NCBI GenBank assembly: GCA_035622975.1 | Contig: DASPUH010000133.1 | Location: 1 to 64,000 of the forward strand | Origin: DASPUH01 sp035622975 | GTDB taxonomy: Bacteria > Chloroflexota > Limnocylindria > Limnocylindrales > CSP1-4 | DNA: 64,000 bases | Direction of reading: 5' to 3' | Notes under the pieces: generated by a model | What the model saw: only the letters and a program-made list of their open reading frames with translations | What the model was told of the DNA's origin: nothing | Databases searched by the model: none | In this document: positions 54,241-62,668 of the stretch, one piece after another | How the letters are laid out: every line of letters starts with the position of its first letter | How positions within the stretch are numbered: the stretch's first letter is position 1 | Made by a program: the position numbers and the translations under genes

Positions 54241-55581
54241 CTACTTGGGCAGGACCGAGGAGATCCAGTCCTGGGCGAAGAAGATGACGAAGCCGGCCGA
54301 GACGAGCCACATGAGCCAGTGGACCTCGGCGAACTTGCCGCGCACGACCTTGATGAGCACCCAGCTGATGAAGCCGGCCCCGATGCCCACCGTGATGTCG
54401 TACGTGAGGGGCATCAGGACGATCGTCAGCAGGGCGGGCAGGCCGTCCTCGAAGTCGGCCACGTTGATGTCCTTGACCAGGGTGAACATCAGGTAGCCCA
54501 CCAGCACCAGGGCCGGCGCCGTGGCCTGCGCCGGCACGATGCCGGCGATCGGCGACAGCAGGATGGCCAGCAGGAAGAGCACGCCGGTGACGACCGCCGT
54601 GAGGCCGGTCTTGCCGCCCTCCGCGACGCCCGCCGCACTCTCGATGTACGTCGTGTTGGAGCTGACGCCGGCGAGGCCGCCGGCGACCGCGGCGAGGCTG
54701 TCCACGAACAGGATGCGCCCGATACCGGGCACCGAGCCGTCGGACTTGGCGAGGCCGGCTTCCGCGGCGATGCCCGTCACCGTGCCCATGGTGTCGAAGA
54801 AGTCCGACAGCATGACCGCGAAGACGATCAGGACGGCGGACAGGAGGCCGAGCTTGGCGAAGGCCTGGAAGGGGTCCTGCAGGCCCAGCCCGAGCGTGTC
54901 GAAGCTGACCGTCGCCGTGAGGCCGCTGGGGATCGTCGAGACGCCGAGTGCCAGGGCGATGACGGTGGTCACCAGGATGCTGATGATCAGGGCCGCCCGG
55001 ATGCGGAGGGCCCACAGGGCGAACGTGATGACCAGGCCGAGCAGGAAGACGAACTGGCCGATCGAGGTGGGGAACGCCAGGCCCACGATCGGTGCGCCGC
55101 CCGCGGGCGTGACGATCAGGCCGCCGTTGACGAAGCCGATGAACAGGATGAAGAGACCGATGCCGACCCCGATCGACCGCTTCAGGGCGAGCGGGACGGC
55201 GTTCATGATCGCTTCCCGGGCGCCAAGCACGACCAGGATCGTGATGGCCACGCCCTCGAGCACGATGACGCCCATCGCGCCGGCCGGCGTCAGCCCCTTG
55301 GCGGGCAGGGTGAAGGCCACGATGGCGTTGATGCCCAGGCCGGCGGCCAGGGCGAACGGGTAGTTCGCCACGAGGCCCATGCTGATGGTCATGATGCCGG
55401 CCACCAGCGCGGTCCCTGCGGCCACGGAGGCCGGGTCAAGACCAAGCGGCTTGGCGATGATATTGGGGTTCAGGAAGATGATGTAGGACATGACCATGAA
55501 GGTGGTCAGGCCCGCACGGACTTCCGTGCCCACGCTCGTGCCGCGTTCGGACAGCTTGAAGAATGACGCGATCGCGTCCAC
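54241..55581 (-). CDS. NCS2 family purine permease (AzgA/GhxP type)
   Basis: The 446-residue transporter has about 14 helices. Family features are RAGLTTFMVMSYIIFLNPNI at the start and ANYPFALAAGLGINAIVAFT in helix 3. FAVMLSDFFDTMGTVTGIAAEAG contains the conserved Asp, and GVSSNTTYIESAAGVAEGGKTGLTAVVTG is the substrate-site segment. These are typical of hypoxanthine/guanine/adenine:H+ symporters of the AzgA branch. The start is GTG with GGAGGG about 10 nt upstream. It is not tightly linked to its neighbours. Confidence 0.92.
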   Translation of the reverse strand: MDAIASFFKLSERGTSVGTEVRAGLTTFMVMSYIIFLNPNIIAKPLGLDPASVAAGTALVAGIMTISMGLVANYPFALAAGLGINAIVAFTLPAKGLTPAGAMGVIVLEGVAITILVVLGAREAIMNAVPLALKRSIGVGIGLFILFIGFVNGGLIVTPAGGAPIVGLAFPTSIGQFVFLLGLVITFALWALRIRAALIISILVTTVIALALGVSTIPSGLTATVSFDTLGLGLQDPFQAFAKLGLLSAVLIVFAVMLSDFFDTMGTVTGIAAEAGLAKSDGSVPGIGRILFVDSLAAVAGGLAGVSSNTTYIESAAGVAEGGKTGLTAVVTGVLFLLAILLSPIAGIVPAQATAPALVLVGYLMFTLVKDINVADFEDGLPALLTIVLMPLTYDITVGIGAGFISWVLIKVVRGKFAEVHWLMWLVSAGFVIFFAQDWISSVLPK

Positions 55582-55650
55582 CGACCTCGTGCCCTCCTAT
55601 CCCTCTGCTGCGCAGCCGGCGACCCATCCGCCGACTCGGCGCTCCCTCCG

Positions 55651-56115
55651 CTAGGTCGACCCTCCGGTCGGCGGTCCGCCCTCGGGCCCGCTCGGCGCAT
55701 CGCCGCTGTCGAGCCCGCTGAGCTCCATCTGGACGAAGCCATCCGGCTGGAAGCGGAACGTCTGCTGGACCCCGGGCTCGGTCGCCAGCGATGGCGCGAA
55801 CTCGACGACGACCTTCTCATCCCCCTGGACGAGGGTGTAGACCAGCAGCTGGTCGGGCCGTGTCTCGAACTCGAGGTGCTCGAAGGAATCGACGTTGAGG
55901 CAGATCGAGAGCGGGGTGAAGAAGGTCGAGATCGCGGGGTGGTCCGACACGATCCGTTCGACCCAGCCCGTGCCGTGGGCGATGAGCGCCGACCCGCGGT
56001 AGTAGCGGTAGCCGACCGTCTGGCGGAGCAGGGGCCGCAGCAGGTTGTGGATGTCGGTTCGACTCGAGACCAGGCCGCTGTTGACGAAGAACTTGGCGGG
56101 CTGGTCGAGCGACAC
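55651..56115 (-). CDS. conserved-looking protein of unknown function
   Basis: The 154 residues start with GTG at 56115 (preceded by AGGAG, 5 nt away) and read SLDQPAKFFVNSGLVSS. The first 120 residues look like a compact alpha/beta domain with aromatic content (GYRYYRGSALIAHGTGWVERIV, STFFTPLSICLNVDSFEHLEFE, LVYTLVQGDEKVVVEFA). The last 25 residues are a Gly/Pro/Ser-rich disordered tail. I do not recognise the family. It diverges from coaX and precedes the permease by about 70 bp. Confidence 0.6.
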   Translation of the reverse strand: MSLDQPAKFFVNSGLVSSRTDIHNLLRPLLRQTVGYRYYRGSALIAHGTGWVERIVSDHPAISTFFTPLSICLNVDSFEHLEFETRPDQLLVYTLVQGDEKVVVEFAPSLATEPGVQQTFRFQPDGFVQMELSGLDSGDAPSGPEGGPPTGGST

Positions 56116-56199
56116 GCTACTCCTCAGCGGGGCGCAGACATCGGATCGGGGAACGCCATGATGGTAGCCCAGGGCGGCGGGCCGGACAAGGCGTCCGCG

Positions 56200-56205
56200 T
56201 ATCAT
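56200..56205 (+). promoter_or_regulatory. -10 of the coaX-coaBC transcript
   Basis: TATCAT is followed by seven bases and the ATG at 56213, with no Shine-Dalgarno. A leaderless transcript is predicted. Confidence 0.55.
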
Positions 56206-56212
56206 CGTGCCC

Positions 56213-57019
56213 ATGCTCCTGGCCGTCGACGCGGGCAACACGAACCTGACGCTGGCGCTGGCCACGAGTGGCGAGCCCGCGTCCCTGGGTCACCTGCGAC
56301 GGGCCGCCAGCCGGCGCGACGTGACCGCCGACGAACTCGAGGCATCGCTCGATGGGCTGCTGCGCCTGGACGGCCACGGCCTGGCCGACGTGCAGGCCAT
56401 CGTCGCCGCCTCGGTCGTGCCCGCCTATGCGGCCGCGCTGGATGCCATCGCCGCCCGCCGGGGCCTCGCCATCCTGCAGGCCAGCGCCGCGACGGTCCCC
56501 ATCGGCGTGCGCCTAGACCGGCCGGACGAGGCGGGAGCCGACCGCCTGGTCAACGCCTACGCCGTTGGTCGCCTCTACGGCCGGCCGGCCATCGTCCTGG
56601 ACTTCGGCACGGCCACCACCCTCGACGTCGTGGGCCCCGACGGAACGTACCTGGGTGGTTCGATCGCACCCGGCCTGGAGCTGGGCATGGAGGCCCTCGC
56701 CACGCGCACCGCGCGCCTGCCGCGCATCGAGTTGCGGCGCCCCGAGCGGGCCATCGGGCGGGACACCGTCAGCGCCATGCAGGCAGGCACCGTCCTGGGC
56801 TACCTGGGCCTGACCCGTGAGCTGCTGGCCCGGACCCGCGACGAGCTGGTGGCCGAATTCGGGACCCAGCGCATCCACGTCGTGCTGACCGGCGGGCTGG
56901 CCAACGCGCCATGGGTGGAGGGCCTGGAGGACGTCGAGGCGATCGATGCCGCCCTCACGCTCAAGGGCCTCGTGCTGCTGTACGCCGAGGTCGGCGCGGA
57001 CCGCCGACGCGCCCGGTGA
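56213..57019 (+). CDS. coaX: type III pantothenate kinase
   Basis: This is the first step of coenzyme A synthesis. The 268 residues belong to the ASKHA fold: LLAVDAGNTNLTLAL (phosphate 1 loop), PDEAGADRLVNAYA (pantothenate site), DFGTATTLDVVGPDGTYLGGSIAPGL (phosphate 2) and VLTGGLAN (adenosine). The type III enzyme is not inhibited by CoA in characterised members. I prefer the ATG at 56213 to the GTG at 56207 because of the -10 position. The stop overlaps the GTG of coaBC (GTGA). Confidence 0.95.
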   Translation: MLLAVDAGNTNLTLALATSGEPASLGHLRRAASRRDVTADELEASLDGLLRLDGHGLADVQAIVAASVVPAYAAALDAIAARRGLAILQASAATVPIGVRLDRPDEAGADRLVNAYAVGRLYGRPAIVLDFGTATTLDVVGPDGTYLGGSIAPGLELGMEALATRTARLPRIELRRPERAIGRDTVSAMQAGTVLGYLGLTRELLARTRDELVAEFGTQRIHVVLTGGLANAPWVEGLEDVEAIDAALTLKGLVLLYAEVGADRRRAR

Positions 57020-58320
57020 GCGCCAGCGAGCCGGGGGGTGCCTTGCCGCTCGAGGGACGCTTCATCGTCCTTGGCGTGACGGGCTCGATCGCGGCCTACA
57101 AATCGGCGGAAGTGGCGCGGGCGCTGCAGGCCGCGGGCGCGGAGGTGCAAGCGGTGATGACGGTCAGCGCGACACACTTCCTGGGGCCGCTCACGCTGGC
57201 CGCGCTGACCCGCCGCCAGGTGCAGCTTGACCCCCTGGAGCTGCTCCCGGACGAGCGCATCGCCCACATCGTGGCCGCCGACGCCGCCGATGCCGTGCTG
57301 GTCGCGCCGGCGACGGCCCACTGGCTGGCGGCCATGGCCAACGGCCTGGCCGGTGACGCGCTCACCGCCATCTGCCTGGCCACGGACGCGCCGGTCATCG
57401 TGGCCCCGGCCATGGACGCCGGGATGTACGGCCATCCGGCCACCCGTGCCAACGTCACCACGCTGCGGGGGTACGGCTACACCGTCGTCGAACCCGAGAT
57501 GGGCGCGCTCGCCTCGGGGCAGACGGGGCAGGGTCGCCTGGCGGACACGCCGCGCCTCGTGGCCGCCGTCGTCGAGGCCACGGCCGGCCGGCCGGTGCGG
57601 GCCCCCGATCCCACCGCGCGTCCGCCACTGGACCCCAGCCTGCATGGACAGGACCTCGAGGGGCGCCGGGTGCTCGTGACCGCCGGCGGCACGGCCGAAC
57701 CGATCGATCCCGTGCGCTACATCGGCAACCGCTCCACGGGTCGCATGGGCGTGGCGGTGGCGCAGGCGGCCCTCGCCCGGGGCGCGGTCGTGACGCTCAT
57801 CGCCGGCCACACCTCGGTGGACCTGCCACGCGAGGCGACGATCGTCGCGGCCGAGACCACGGCGGCGATGGAGGCGGCCGTCCTGGAGGCCCTGCCGGGT
57901 TGCGACGTGCTGGTCATGGCCGCAGCCGTGGCCGACTTCCGGCCGCGCTCCGCTTCGACGACGAAGCTGACGCGTGAGGCCGGGCTGACCCTGGAGCTGG
58001 AACCGACCGACGACATCCTGGCGGCCGCCTCGGCGCTGGCGCACGAACGGCCGGGGCCGCGCCCCGTGATCGTGGGCTTCGCGGCCGAGACCGGCTCGCT
58101 GGACCGGGTCGCCGGCAAGGCGGCCCGCAAGCGCGTCGACCTGATGGTCGCCAACGACGTCAGCGAGGCGGGCTCGGGCTTCGGCACGCCGACCAATCGC
58201 GTCACCCTGGTGACGCCGGGCGAGGCGCCGGAGCCGTGGCCCATGCTGACCAAGCGCGAGGTCGCCGACCAGCTGCTCGACCACGTCGCGGCGATGCTGG
58301 AGCGTCGCGACCGCCGCTGA
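57016..58320 (+). CDS. coaBC: bifunctional phosphopantothenoylcysteine decarboxylase/phosphopantothenate-cysteine ligase
   Basis: Steps 2 and 3 of CoA synthesis are joined in 434 residues. CoaC (about 15-185) is a flavoprotein with GVTGSIAAYKSAEVARAL and active-site H84. Two normally conserved sites differ: PAMN is PAM-D134, and the Cys of the ACG substrate flap is S167 (LASGQTGQGRL). Actinobacterial CoaC also varies here, so activity is still likely. CoaB (about 215-430) has VTAGGTAEPIDPVRYIGNRSTGRMG, AAAVADFRP, KLTR and VGFAAET. It is translationally coupled to coaX. Confidence 0.93.
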   Translation: MSASEPGGALPLEGRFIVLGVTGSIAAYKSAEVARALQAAGAEVQAVMTVSATHFLGPLTLAALTRRQVQLDPLELLPDERIAHIVAADAADAVLVAPATAHWLAAMANGLAGDALTAICLATDAPVIVAPAMDAGMYGHPATRANVTTLRGYGYTVVEPEMGALASGQTGQGRLADTPRLVAAVVEATAGRPVRAPDPTARPPLDPSLHGQDLEGRRVLVTAGGTAEPIDPVRYIGNRSTGRMGVAVAQAALARGAVVTLIAGHTSVDLPREATIVAAETTAAMEAAVLEALPGCDVLVMAAAVADFRPRSASTTKLTREAGLTLELEPTDDILAAASALAHERPGPRPVIVGFAAETGSLDRVAGKAARKRVDLMVANDVSEAGSGFGTPTNRVTLVTPGEAPEPWPMLTKREVADQLLDHVAAMLERRDRR

Positions 58321-58342
58321 CCGTCCCGCCCGGAGCCGCGCC

Positions 58343-59485
58343 TCAGCGAGCGCGAACGGGCTCCGCGAATGCGCCCAGGATGCGGTCCACGTCGAGGTGC
58401 TGCGCCACGAGGGTCTTGATGAGCTCGATCTTGTCGCGGTCGTCGGGATGCGTCTTGACCAGCAGGTCGTGCACCTCCGACGCGGCGTCGTAGGTGTCCT
58501 CGCGCACGGCGTACATGAAGAGGTCGGCGTGCCGCGCGCTGGCGACGACGTCAGGGCTGGGCAGGTAGCCGCCCGTCAGCACCACGCCGGCCATCGCCGA
58601 ACCCTGCAGGGCCGGATCCCGGTTGGCCCACCGGCGCGGCAGCGTGCCCGTACGCACGGCGGCCACGGTCGCCCGCAGCACGTCGACCCGGTCGCCGGGC
58701 ACGATGAGCAGGCTGCCCGGGCCCAGGCGCTCCATGACGTGCTCGGCCTGCATGGCCCCGATGGCCACGTGCTCGATGACCCGCCCCAGGTCCGGCCCGG
58801 GGTGGAGCAGCTGGCCCGCCAGCTGCTCGGTGAGCATCGAGAGGGTCGGGTTCGACAGGAGGGGCCGGTAGGGCAGCACGCCGAGAAGCTCGATGCCGTG
58901 CCGGGCGAGGCCGCGCTCCAGCACGTCGGCCAGGCTGGGGTGGATGTCCAGGTCGACCTTGTTGACCACCGCCCCGACGACCTCCACGCCATGGCGCTGG
59001 AAGAGCGCGTGGTTGAGCACGATCTCGTCGATCGGCCGGCCCACCCCGGCCTCGCTGACGATGATGGCCCGCGCCCCCAGCATGGCCGCGACCTGCGCGT
59101 TGGAGAGGTCGACCACCGACCCGACCCCGGCGTGGCCGGTGCCCTCCACGAGCAGGACGTCGCGGCCCTGTGCCACGCGCTCATACGCGGCGCGGATCCG
59201 CGCCCCGAGGTCCTCCACGACTTCGCCGCCGATATACGCCTTGGTGAAGCCGCGGGGGATGTGGACCGGGCTCAGGGCGTCCAGCGGATCCGGCAGGTCG
59301 AAGGCGCTCTTGACCAGGATCGCGTCCTCGTCGGCCGGCGTGCCGTCGACCATGGCATAGCGCTGGCCGACGGGCTTGATGAAGCCGGTGCGCAGGCCGC
59401 GCCCGAAGAGCGCCGCGAGCAGGCCGAGCGACACCGTCGTCTTGCCGCGGTTCATGCCGGTCGCCGCGAGGTACAGCTGGCGCAT
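58343..59485 (-). CDS. BioD-like P-loop / DRTGG domain protein (phosphotransacetylase N-terminal-like)
   Basis: The 380-residue product starts MRQLYLAATGMNRGKTTVSLGL, a dethiobiotin-synthetase-type P-loop (AATGMNRGKTTV, about 7-18). VEGTGHAGVGSVVDLSN and VNKVDLDIHP are further nucleotide-site segments. From about 215, a DRTGG domain begins (RVIEHVAIGAMQAEHVMERL and GSLLIVPGDRVDVLRATVAA). The same pair of domains precedes the catalytic domain of large Pta enzymes, but that catalytic domain is missing, so this is a stand-alone sensor or regulator. A TAGTGT box 6 nt before the ATG suggests leaderless expression. Confidence 0.85.
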   Translation of the reverse strand: MRQLYLAATGMNRGKTTVSLGLLAALFGRGLRTGFIKPVGQRYAMVDGTPADEDAILVKSAFDLPDPLDALSPVHIPRGFTKAYIGGEVVEDLGARIRAAYERVAQGRDVLLVEGTGHAGVGSVVDLSNAQVAAMLGARAIIVSEAGVGRPIDEIVLNHALFQRHGVEVVGAVVNKVDLDIHPSLADVLERGLARHGIELLGVLPYRPLLSNPTLSMLTEQLAGQLLHPGPDLGRVIEHVAIGAMQAEHVMERLGPGSLLIVPGDRVDVLRATVAAVRTGTLPRRWANRDPALQGSAMAGVVLTGGYLPSPDVVASARHADLFMYAVREDTYDAASEVHDLLVKTHPDDRDKIELIKTLVAQHLDVDRILGAFAEPVRAR

Positions 59486-59491
59486 CGGGCA

Positions 59492-59497
59492 ACACTA
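59492..59497 (-). promoter_or_regulatory. -10 before the BioD-like/DRTGG gene
   Basis: TAGTGT on the minus strand is followed by six bases and the ATG at 59485, matching the leaderless spacing elsewhere in the window. Confidence 0.45.
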
Positions 59498-59573
59498 ACC
59501 GCCGCACCGCAGAGGTGCGCACCGGGTCGCCCCTCCATGATCGCCTTGCCCCTGGCCCGCCCGTCCCGACCGG

Positions 59574-59738
59574 CGGTCACTGACAGTGAACAGAATGGGG
59601 TCGAGCGGCCGGATGGCATCGCATTCGGGTCCGTTCGGGGTCGGTGTGTTCACTGCCAGCGACCAGTCGAGGCGCAACCGGCCACGGAACGGCTCGTCGG
59701 GGCCCTTCGACCCCGAATCGTTCACTGGCAGCAACAGG
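59574..59738. repeat. three-copy GTTCACTGnCAG repeat with outward inverted ends (MITE-like or operator array)
   Basis: The motif GTTCACTGnCAG occurs three times. Copy 1 is on the minus strand (about 59592-59577) as GTTCACTGTCAGTGAC. Copy 2 is on the plus strand (59649-59666) as GTTCACTGCCAGCGACC, and copy 3 on the plus strand (59721-59737) as GTTCACTGGCAGCAACA. Core positions are 73 and 72 bp apart. Copies 1 and 3 are preceded by matching TCGACCCC segments, giving imperfect inverted termini of about 30 bp around a 160-bp unit. It could be a miniature transposable element, or spaced binding sites for a repressor. Confidence 0.6.
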
Positions 59739-59769
59739 GCGGTCGCCCAGAGCTGGCATGGGCCCTCGT

Positions 59770-59787
59770 GGCCCCACCCGTGGGGCC
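59770..59787 (-). terminator. terminator-like hairpin after the gdhA-linked gene
   Basis: GGCCCCA / TGGGGCC form a 7-8 bp GC stem with a small loop, 16 bp beyond the stop of the minus-strand gene at 59803. There is no U-tract, so the role is uncertain. Confidence 0.35.
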
Positions 59788-59802
59788 GAGGTGTCGAGCG
59801 GC

Positions 59803-60414
59803 CTAGGTGCGCTCCCGGGGCGTGGCACGTCGTTCGATAAGGGCCACGGCGTCCTTGAGCCGGGTCAGGACCTCCGCCTCGATGGTCTCGGTGTCCGTGT
59901 ACGGGCCCAGGCGCTCGAGGAGGTCGGCGATGAGGCCGTAGTAGACCTGGGCGTCGGCCAGGAAGAACTGCGGCTCGTTGTTGTAGCGGACCAGCGTGAG
60001 ACGGCCCTGGAGGACGCGGCGATCGTCCACGTGGGCGATCTGGGTGGCGAAGTTGTGGCCCTGGATGCCGTCGGGGTTGTTGAGGAAGTTCAGGGCGTTG
60101 TCGATGGCCAGACCGAAACGCGCCCGCCAGGCCACGAGGCGCTCGTGGATCTCCGGCGGGACGCGGACCTCGGCAACTTCATCGAAGACGTCCGGAGCCA
60201 CGGTCAGCAGGCCCACGAGGGTGCTGCCGGCGCGTGGCCCGAGCATGACCTGGAGGCTCCGCTCGAGGGTGAACACCTCCGAGTCGAAGCGGGGGCTGGT
60301 GATGACATCGGTCAGGAGATCCTCCACGTTGTCCAGCGCCCCTGGCTCGGCCATGGACGTGGCGAGGTGGAGGATCTCCTCCTTGAAGAGGAACTTCTCT
60401 TCGTGATCGAGCAT
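59803..60414 (-). CDS. unknown protein co-encoded with glutamate dehydrogenase
   Basis: The 203 residues start MLDHEEKFLFKEEILHLATSM and are predicted mainly helical. Recognisable stretches are TLERSLQVMLGPRAGSTLVGLL, VPPEIHERLVAWRARFGLAIDNALNFLNNPDGIQGHNFAT, and YNNEPQFFLADAQVYYGLIADLLERL. There are no membrane segments or catalytic motifs that I know. It begins 15 bp after gdhA on the same strand, so it is probably co-transcribed. An accessory or regulatory role for gdhA is only an inference from position. Confidence 0.65.
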   Translation of the reverse strand: MLDHEEKFLFKEEILHLATSMAEPGALDNVEDLLTDVITSPRFDSEVFTLERSLQVMLGPRAGSTLVGLLTVAPDVFDEVAEVRVPPEIHERLVAWRARFGLAIDNALNFLNNPDGIQGHNFATQIAHVDDRRVLQGRLTLVRYNNEPQFFLADAQVYYGLIADLLERLGPYTDTETIEAEVLTRLKDAVALIERRATPRERT

Positions 60415-60429
60415 CAGCGCGCGGCCGGC

Positions 60430-61695
60430 CTACGGATAGAGGCCGCGCAGGGCGGTGGCAGAGGCGACGCGATCGACGGCCAGCAGGTAGGCGCCGACGC
60501 GGTTGTTGACCTCGTTCGCCTGCGCCAGCCGCAGCACCTCGTGGAAGGCCTTCACCATGATGACCTTGAGCTTCTGGTTGACGACTTCCTCGGTCCAGTG
60601 GTCGCGGTTGAGGTCCTGGACCCACTCGAAGTAGCTCACCGTGACGCCACCGGCGTTGCACAGGATGTCGGGGATGAGGAAGATGCCGCGCTCGAAGAGC
60701 CGCTCGTCGGCCTCCGGCGTGGTGGGCCCATTGGCCGCCTCGGCCACGATGCGGGCCTTGATGTCATCGGCGTTCTTGGCCGTGATCTGGTTCTCCAGGG
60801 CGGCCGGGATGAGGATGTCGCACTCGGTGGCAAGCACGTCCATGTTGGAGACGTCGCGCGAGCCCGGGAAGCCCTGGACCGTGCCGTGCTCCTTCTTCCA
60901 GGCGATGACCCGCTCGATGTCGAGCCCCTCCGGGCGGTGGATGCCACCGGTCGAGTCGGACACGGCAACGACGCGGGAGCCCTCGGCCACCATCAGCTGC
61001 GCGGCGATCGAGCCGGCGTTGCCGAAGCCCTGGATGGCGACCGTGCTCTTGTGCAGGTCCATGCCCAGGTGATCGGCGGCCTCGACGATGCAGTACACGG
61101 CGCCGCGGGCGGTCGCCTCGTTGCGCCCCTCCGACCCGCCCAGGCTGATCGGCTTGCCCGTGACGACGCCGGGGACGGTGTACCCGGTGTGCATGGAGTA
61201 CGTGTCCATGATCCAGGCCATCGTCTGGGCGTTGGTGTTGACGTCCGGGGCCGGGATGTCGCGCTCGGGACCGATCAGCACGCTGATCTCGGTCGCGAAG
61301 CGGCGGGTCAGGCCCTCGAGCTCCTTGAGCGACAGCTTCTTGGGATCGACGATCACGCCGCCCTTGCCGCCGCCATAGGGGATGCCCACCACGGCGCACT
61401 TCCAGGTCATCCACATCGAGAGGGCCTTGACCTCGTCGAGCGTGACGTCCTGGTGGTAGCGGATGCCGCCCTTGGCCGGTCCGCGCCCCAGGTTGTGCTG
61501 CACACGGAAGCCGGTGAAGACCTGTACCGAACCGTCGTCCATGTGGACGGGGAAGTGGACGGTGAGCTCGCGGCGGGGCTCGCGGAGGACGCGGCGGAGG
61601 CCGGGATCCAGGTTGAGTTTCTCGGCGGCGAGGTCGAACTGGCGCTGGGCCACCTGCCACGGGTTGATGTGCGTGGCGACCTGCTCGGTAGTCAT
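60430..61695 (-). CDS. gdhA: glutamate dehydrogenase
   Basis: It interconverts glutamate and 2-oxoglutarate plus ammonia. The 421-residue hexameric-type enzyme has GFRVQHNLGRGPAKGGIRYH (substrate-binding Lys) and MTWKCAVVGIPYGGGKGGV with the catalytic Lys/Asp region VIVDPK. Also present are ERDIPAPDVNTN, the Rossmann loop VAIQGFGNAGSIAA, and VAEAANGPTTPEA. The length matches the short (about 420) class. GAGGG precedes the ATG at a moderate distance; a TAGACT -10 near 61770-61775 may drive it. Confidence 0.96.
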   Translation of the reverse strand: MTTEQVATHINPWQVAQRQFDLAAEKLNLDPGLRRVLREPRRELTVHFPVHMDDGSVQVFTGFRVQHNLGRGPAKGGIRYHQDVTLDEVKALSMWMTWKCAVVGIPYGGGKGGVIVDPKKLSLKELEGLTRRFATEISVLIGPERDIPAPDVNTNAQTMAWIMDTYSMHTGYTVPGVVTGKPISLGGSEGRNEATARGAVYCIVEAADHLGMDLHKSTVAIQGFGNAGSIAAQLMVAEGSRVVAVSDSTGGIHRPEGLDIERVIAWKKEHGTVQGFPGSRDVSNMDVLATECDILIPAALENQITAKNADDIKARIVAEAANGPTTPEADERLFERGIFLIPDILCNAGGVTVSYFEWVQDLNRDHWTEEVVNQKLKVIMVKAFHEVLRLAQANEVNNRVGAYLLAVDRVASATALRGLYP

Positions 61696-61814
61696 CGAGT
61701 GGAACCCTCAAAGCGCGAGCGCCGGGCCCCTGACGATCGGAGCGGGCCGACTCGCTAGACGACGCCGGCAGTCTACACCGGGCCTCCGGACGCCCGGATG
61801 GGCCGAAGGTCCCG

Positions 61815-62660
61815 TCAGGACGGGCGGTATAGACACACCGCGCCGTACGCCCCGGGGCCCACGTGCGGCCCGATGCTGGCGCCGATGACGGCCGTGGACA
61901 CACGCTCCGGCGCGATGCCGCTGCGGGCCATCACCTCCTCGCGGAAGGCCTCGATGTCCGCCGTCCTGGCGTGCAGGATGGCGACCCGATCGAGCGGCCT
62001 GGCGGTGATCAGCTCCAGCAGCCGTTCCCTGGCCCGGCTCCGGGTGCGCACCCGATCGACGGCCTCCACGACCCCGTCCTTGATGGTGATGATGGGCTTG
62101 ACCGCGAGCACCGAACCGATAGCCGCCTGCGCGCCGCTGATGCGGCCGCCGCGACGCAGGTATTCGAGCGTCTCCAGGGCCACGTAGAAGCTTAGGTCGG
62201 CGGCTCGGGCCACAGTCCGCTCGGCGATCACAGCGGCGGGCTCGCCCGCTTCACGCAGGGCGGCCGCCACCTGCAGCAGGAGGCCCTCCCCCATCGAGGC
62301 ACATTCGCTGTCGATGACGTAGATCTCACGCGGGGCCAGCTGCTGGGCCGCGATCTGGGCGCTCTTGAGGGTCGCCGACAGCTTGCCCCCCACGGTGACG
62401 CAGATGATCGCCTCGGCGCCGCCATCGAAGCAGGCCTGGAACGCCGTGAGGAAGTCGGCCGGGCTGCACGCCGCGGTCCGCGGCAGGGGCGCGCCCGGCG
62501 TGGCCATGCGCTCCCAGAACGCCAGCGGCGGGAGGTCACTGGCCCGGATCTCCTCCTCCCCGAAGTAGACGAGGAGGGGCACGACGGTGGCCCCGAGGGC
62601 CGCGGCCAGGTCGTCCGGCAGGTCGGCCGCCGAGTCGGTGACAAGGGCGATGCGCTGCAT
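61815..62660 (-). CDS. DegV family fatty-acid-binding protein
   Basis: The 281-residue product starts MQRIALVTDSAADLPDDLAAALG, the DegV signature. The two-domain fold binds a fatty acid; in FakB proteins it presents the acid to the kinase FakA. PRTAACSPADFLTAFQACFDGG, ICVTVGGKLSATLKSAQIA, VIDSECASMGEGLL and the C-terminal IGASIGPHVGPGAYG are typical. No FakA is nearby. The ATG at 62660 has GAGGAG upstream and is preferred to longer frames. It is 8 bp downstream of the thiolase. Confidence 0.92.
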   Translation of the reverse strand: MQRIALVTDSAADLPDDLAAALGATVVPLLVYFGEEEIRASDLPPLAFWERMATPGAPLPRTAACSPADFLTAFQACFDGGAEAIICVTVGGKLSATLKSAQIAAQQLAPREIYVIDSECASMGEGLLLQVAAALREAGEPAAVIAERTVARAADLSFYVALETLEYLRRGGRISGAQAAIGSVLAVKPIITIKDGVVEAVDRVRTRSRARERLLELITARPLDRVAILHARTADIEAFREEVMARSGIAPERVSTAVIGASIGPHVGPGAYGAVCLYRPS

Positions 62661-62668
62661 AGGTCTCC

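Larger units (their letters stand above)
59486..59802. other. gene-free region holding a small repeat element
   Basis: These 317 bases lie between two minus-strand genes and contain no convincing coding sequence. They hold the three-copy repeat at 59574-59738, the -10 of the DRTGG gene at the left end, and a terminator-like hairpin at 59770-59787. Confidence 0.5.

Noticed and set aside
52957..55566. 869-codon plus-strand frame across the M16 and permease genes
   Set aside because: It crosses two genes and the gap between them, with Asp/Gly/His/Arg-rich shadow composition.
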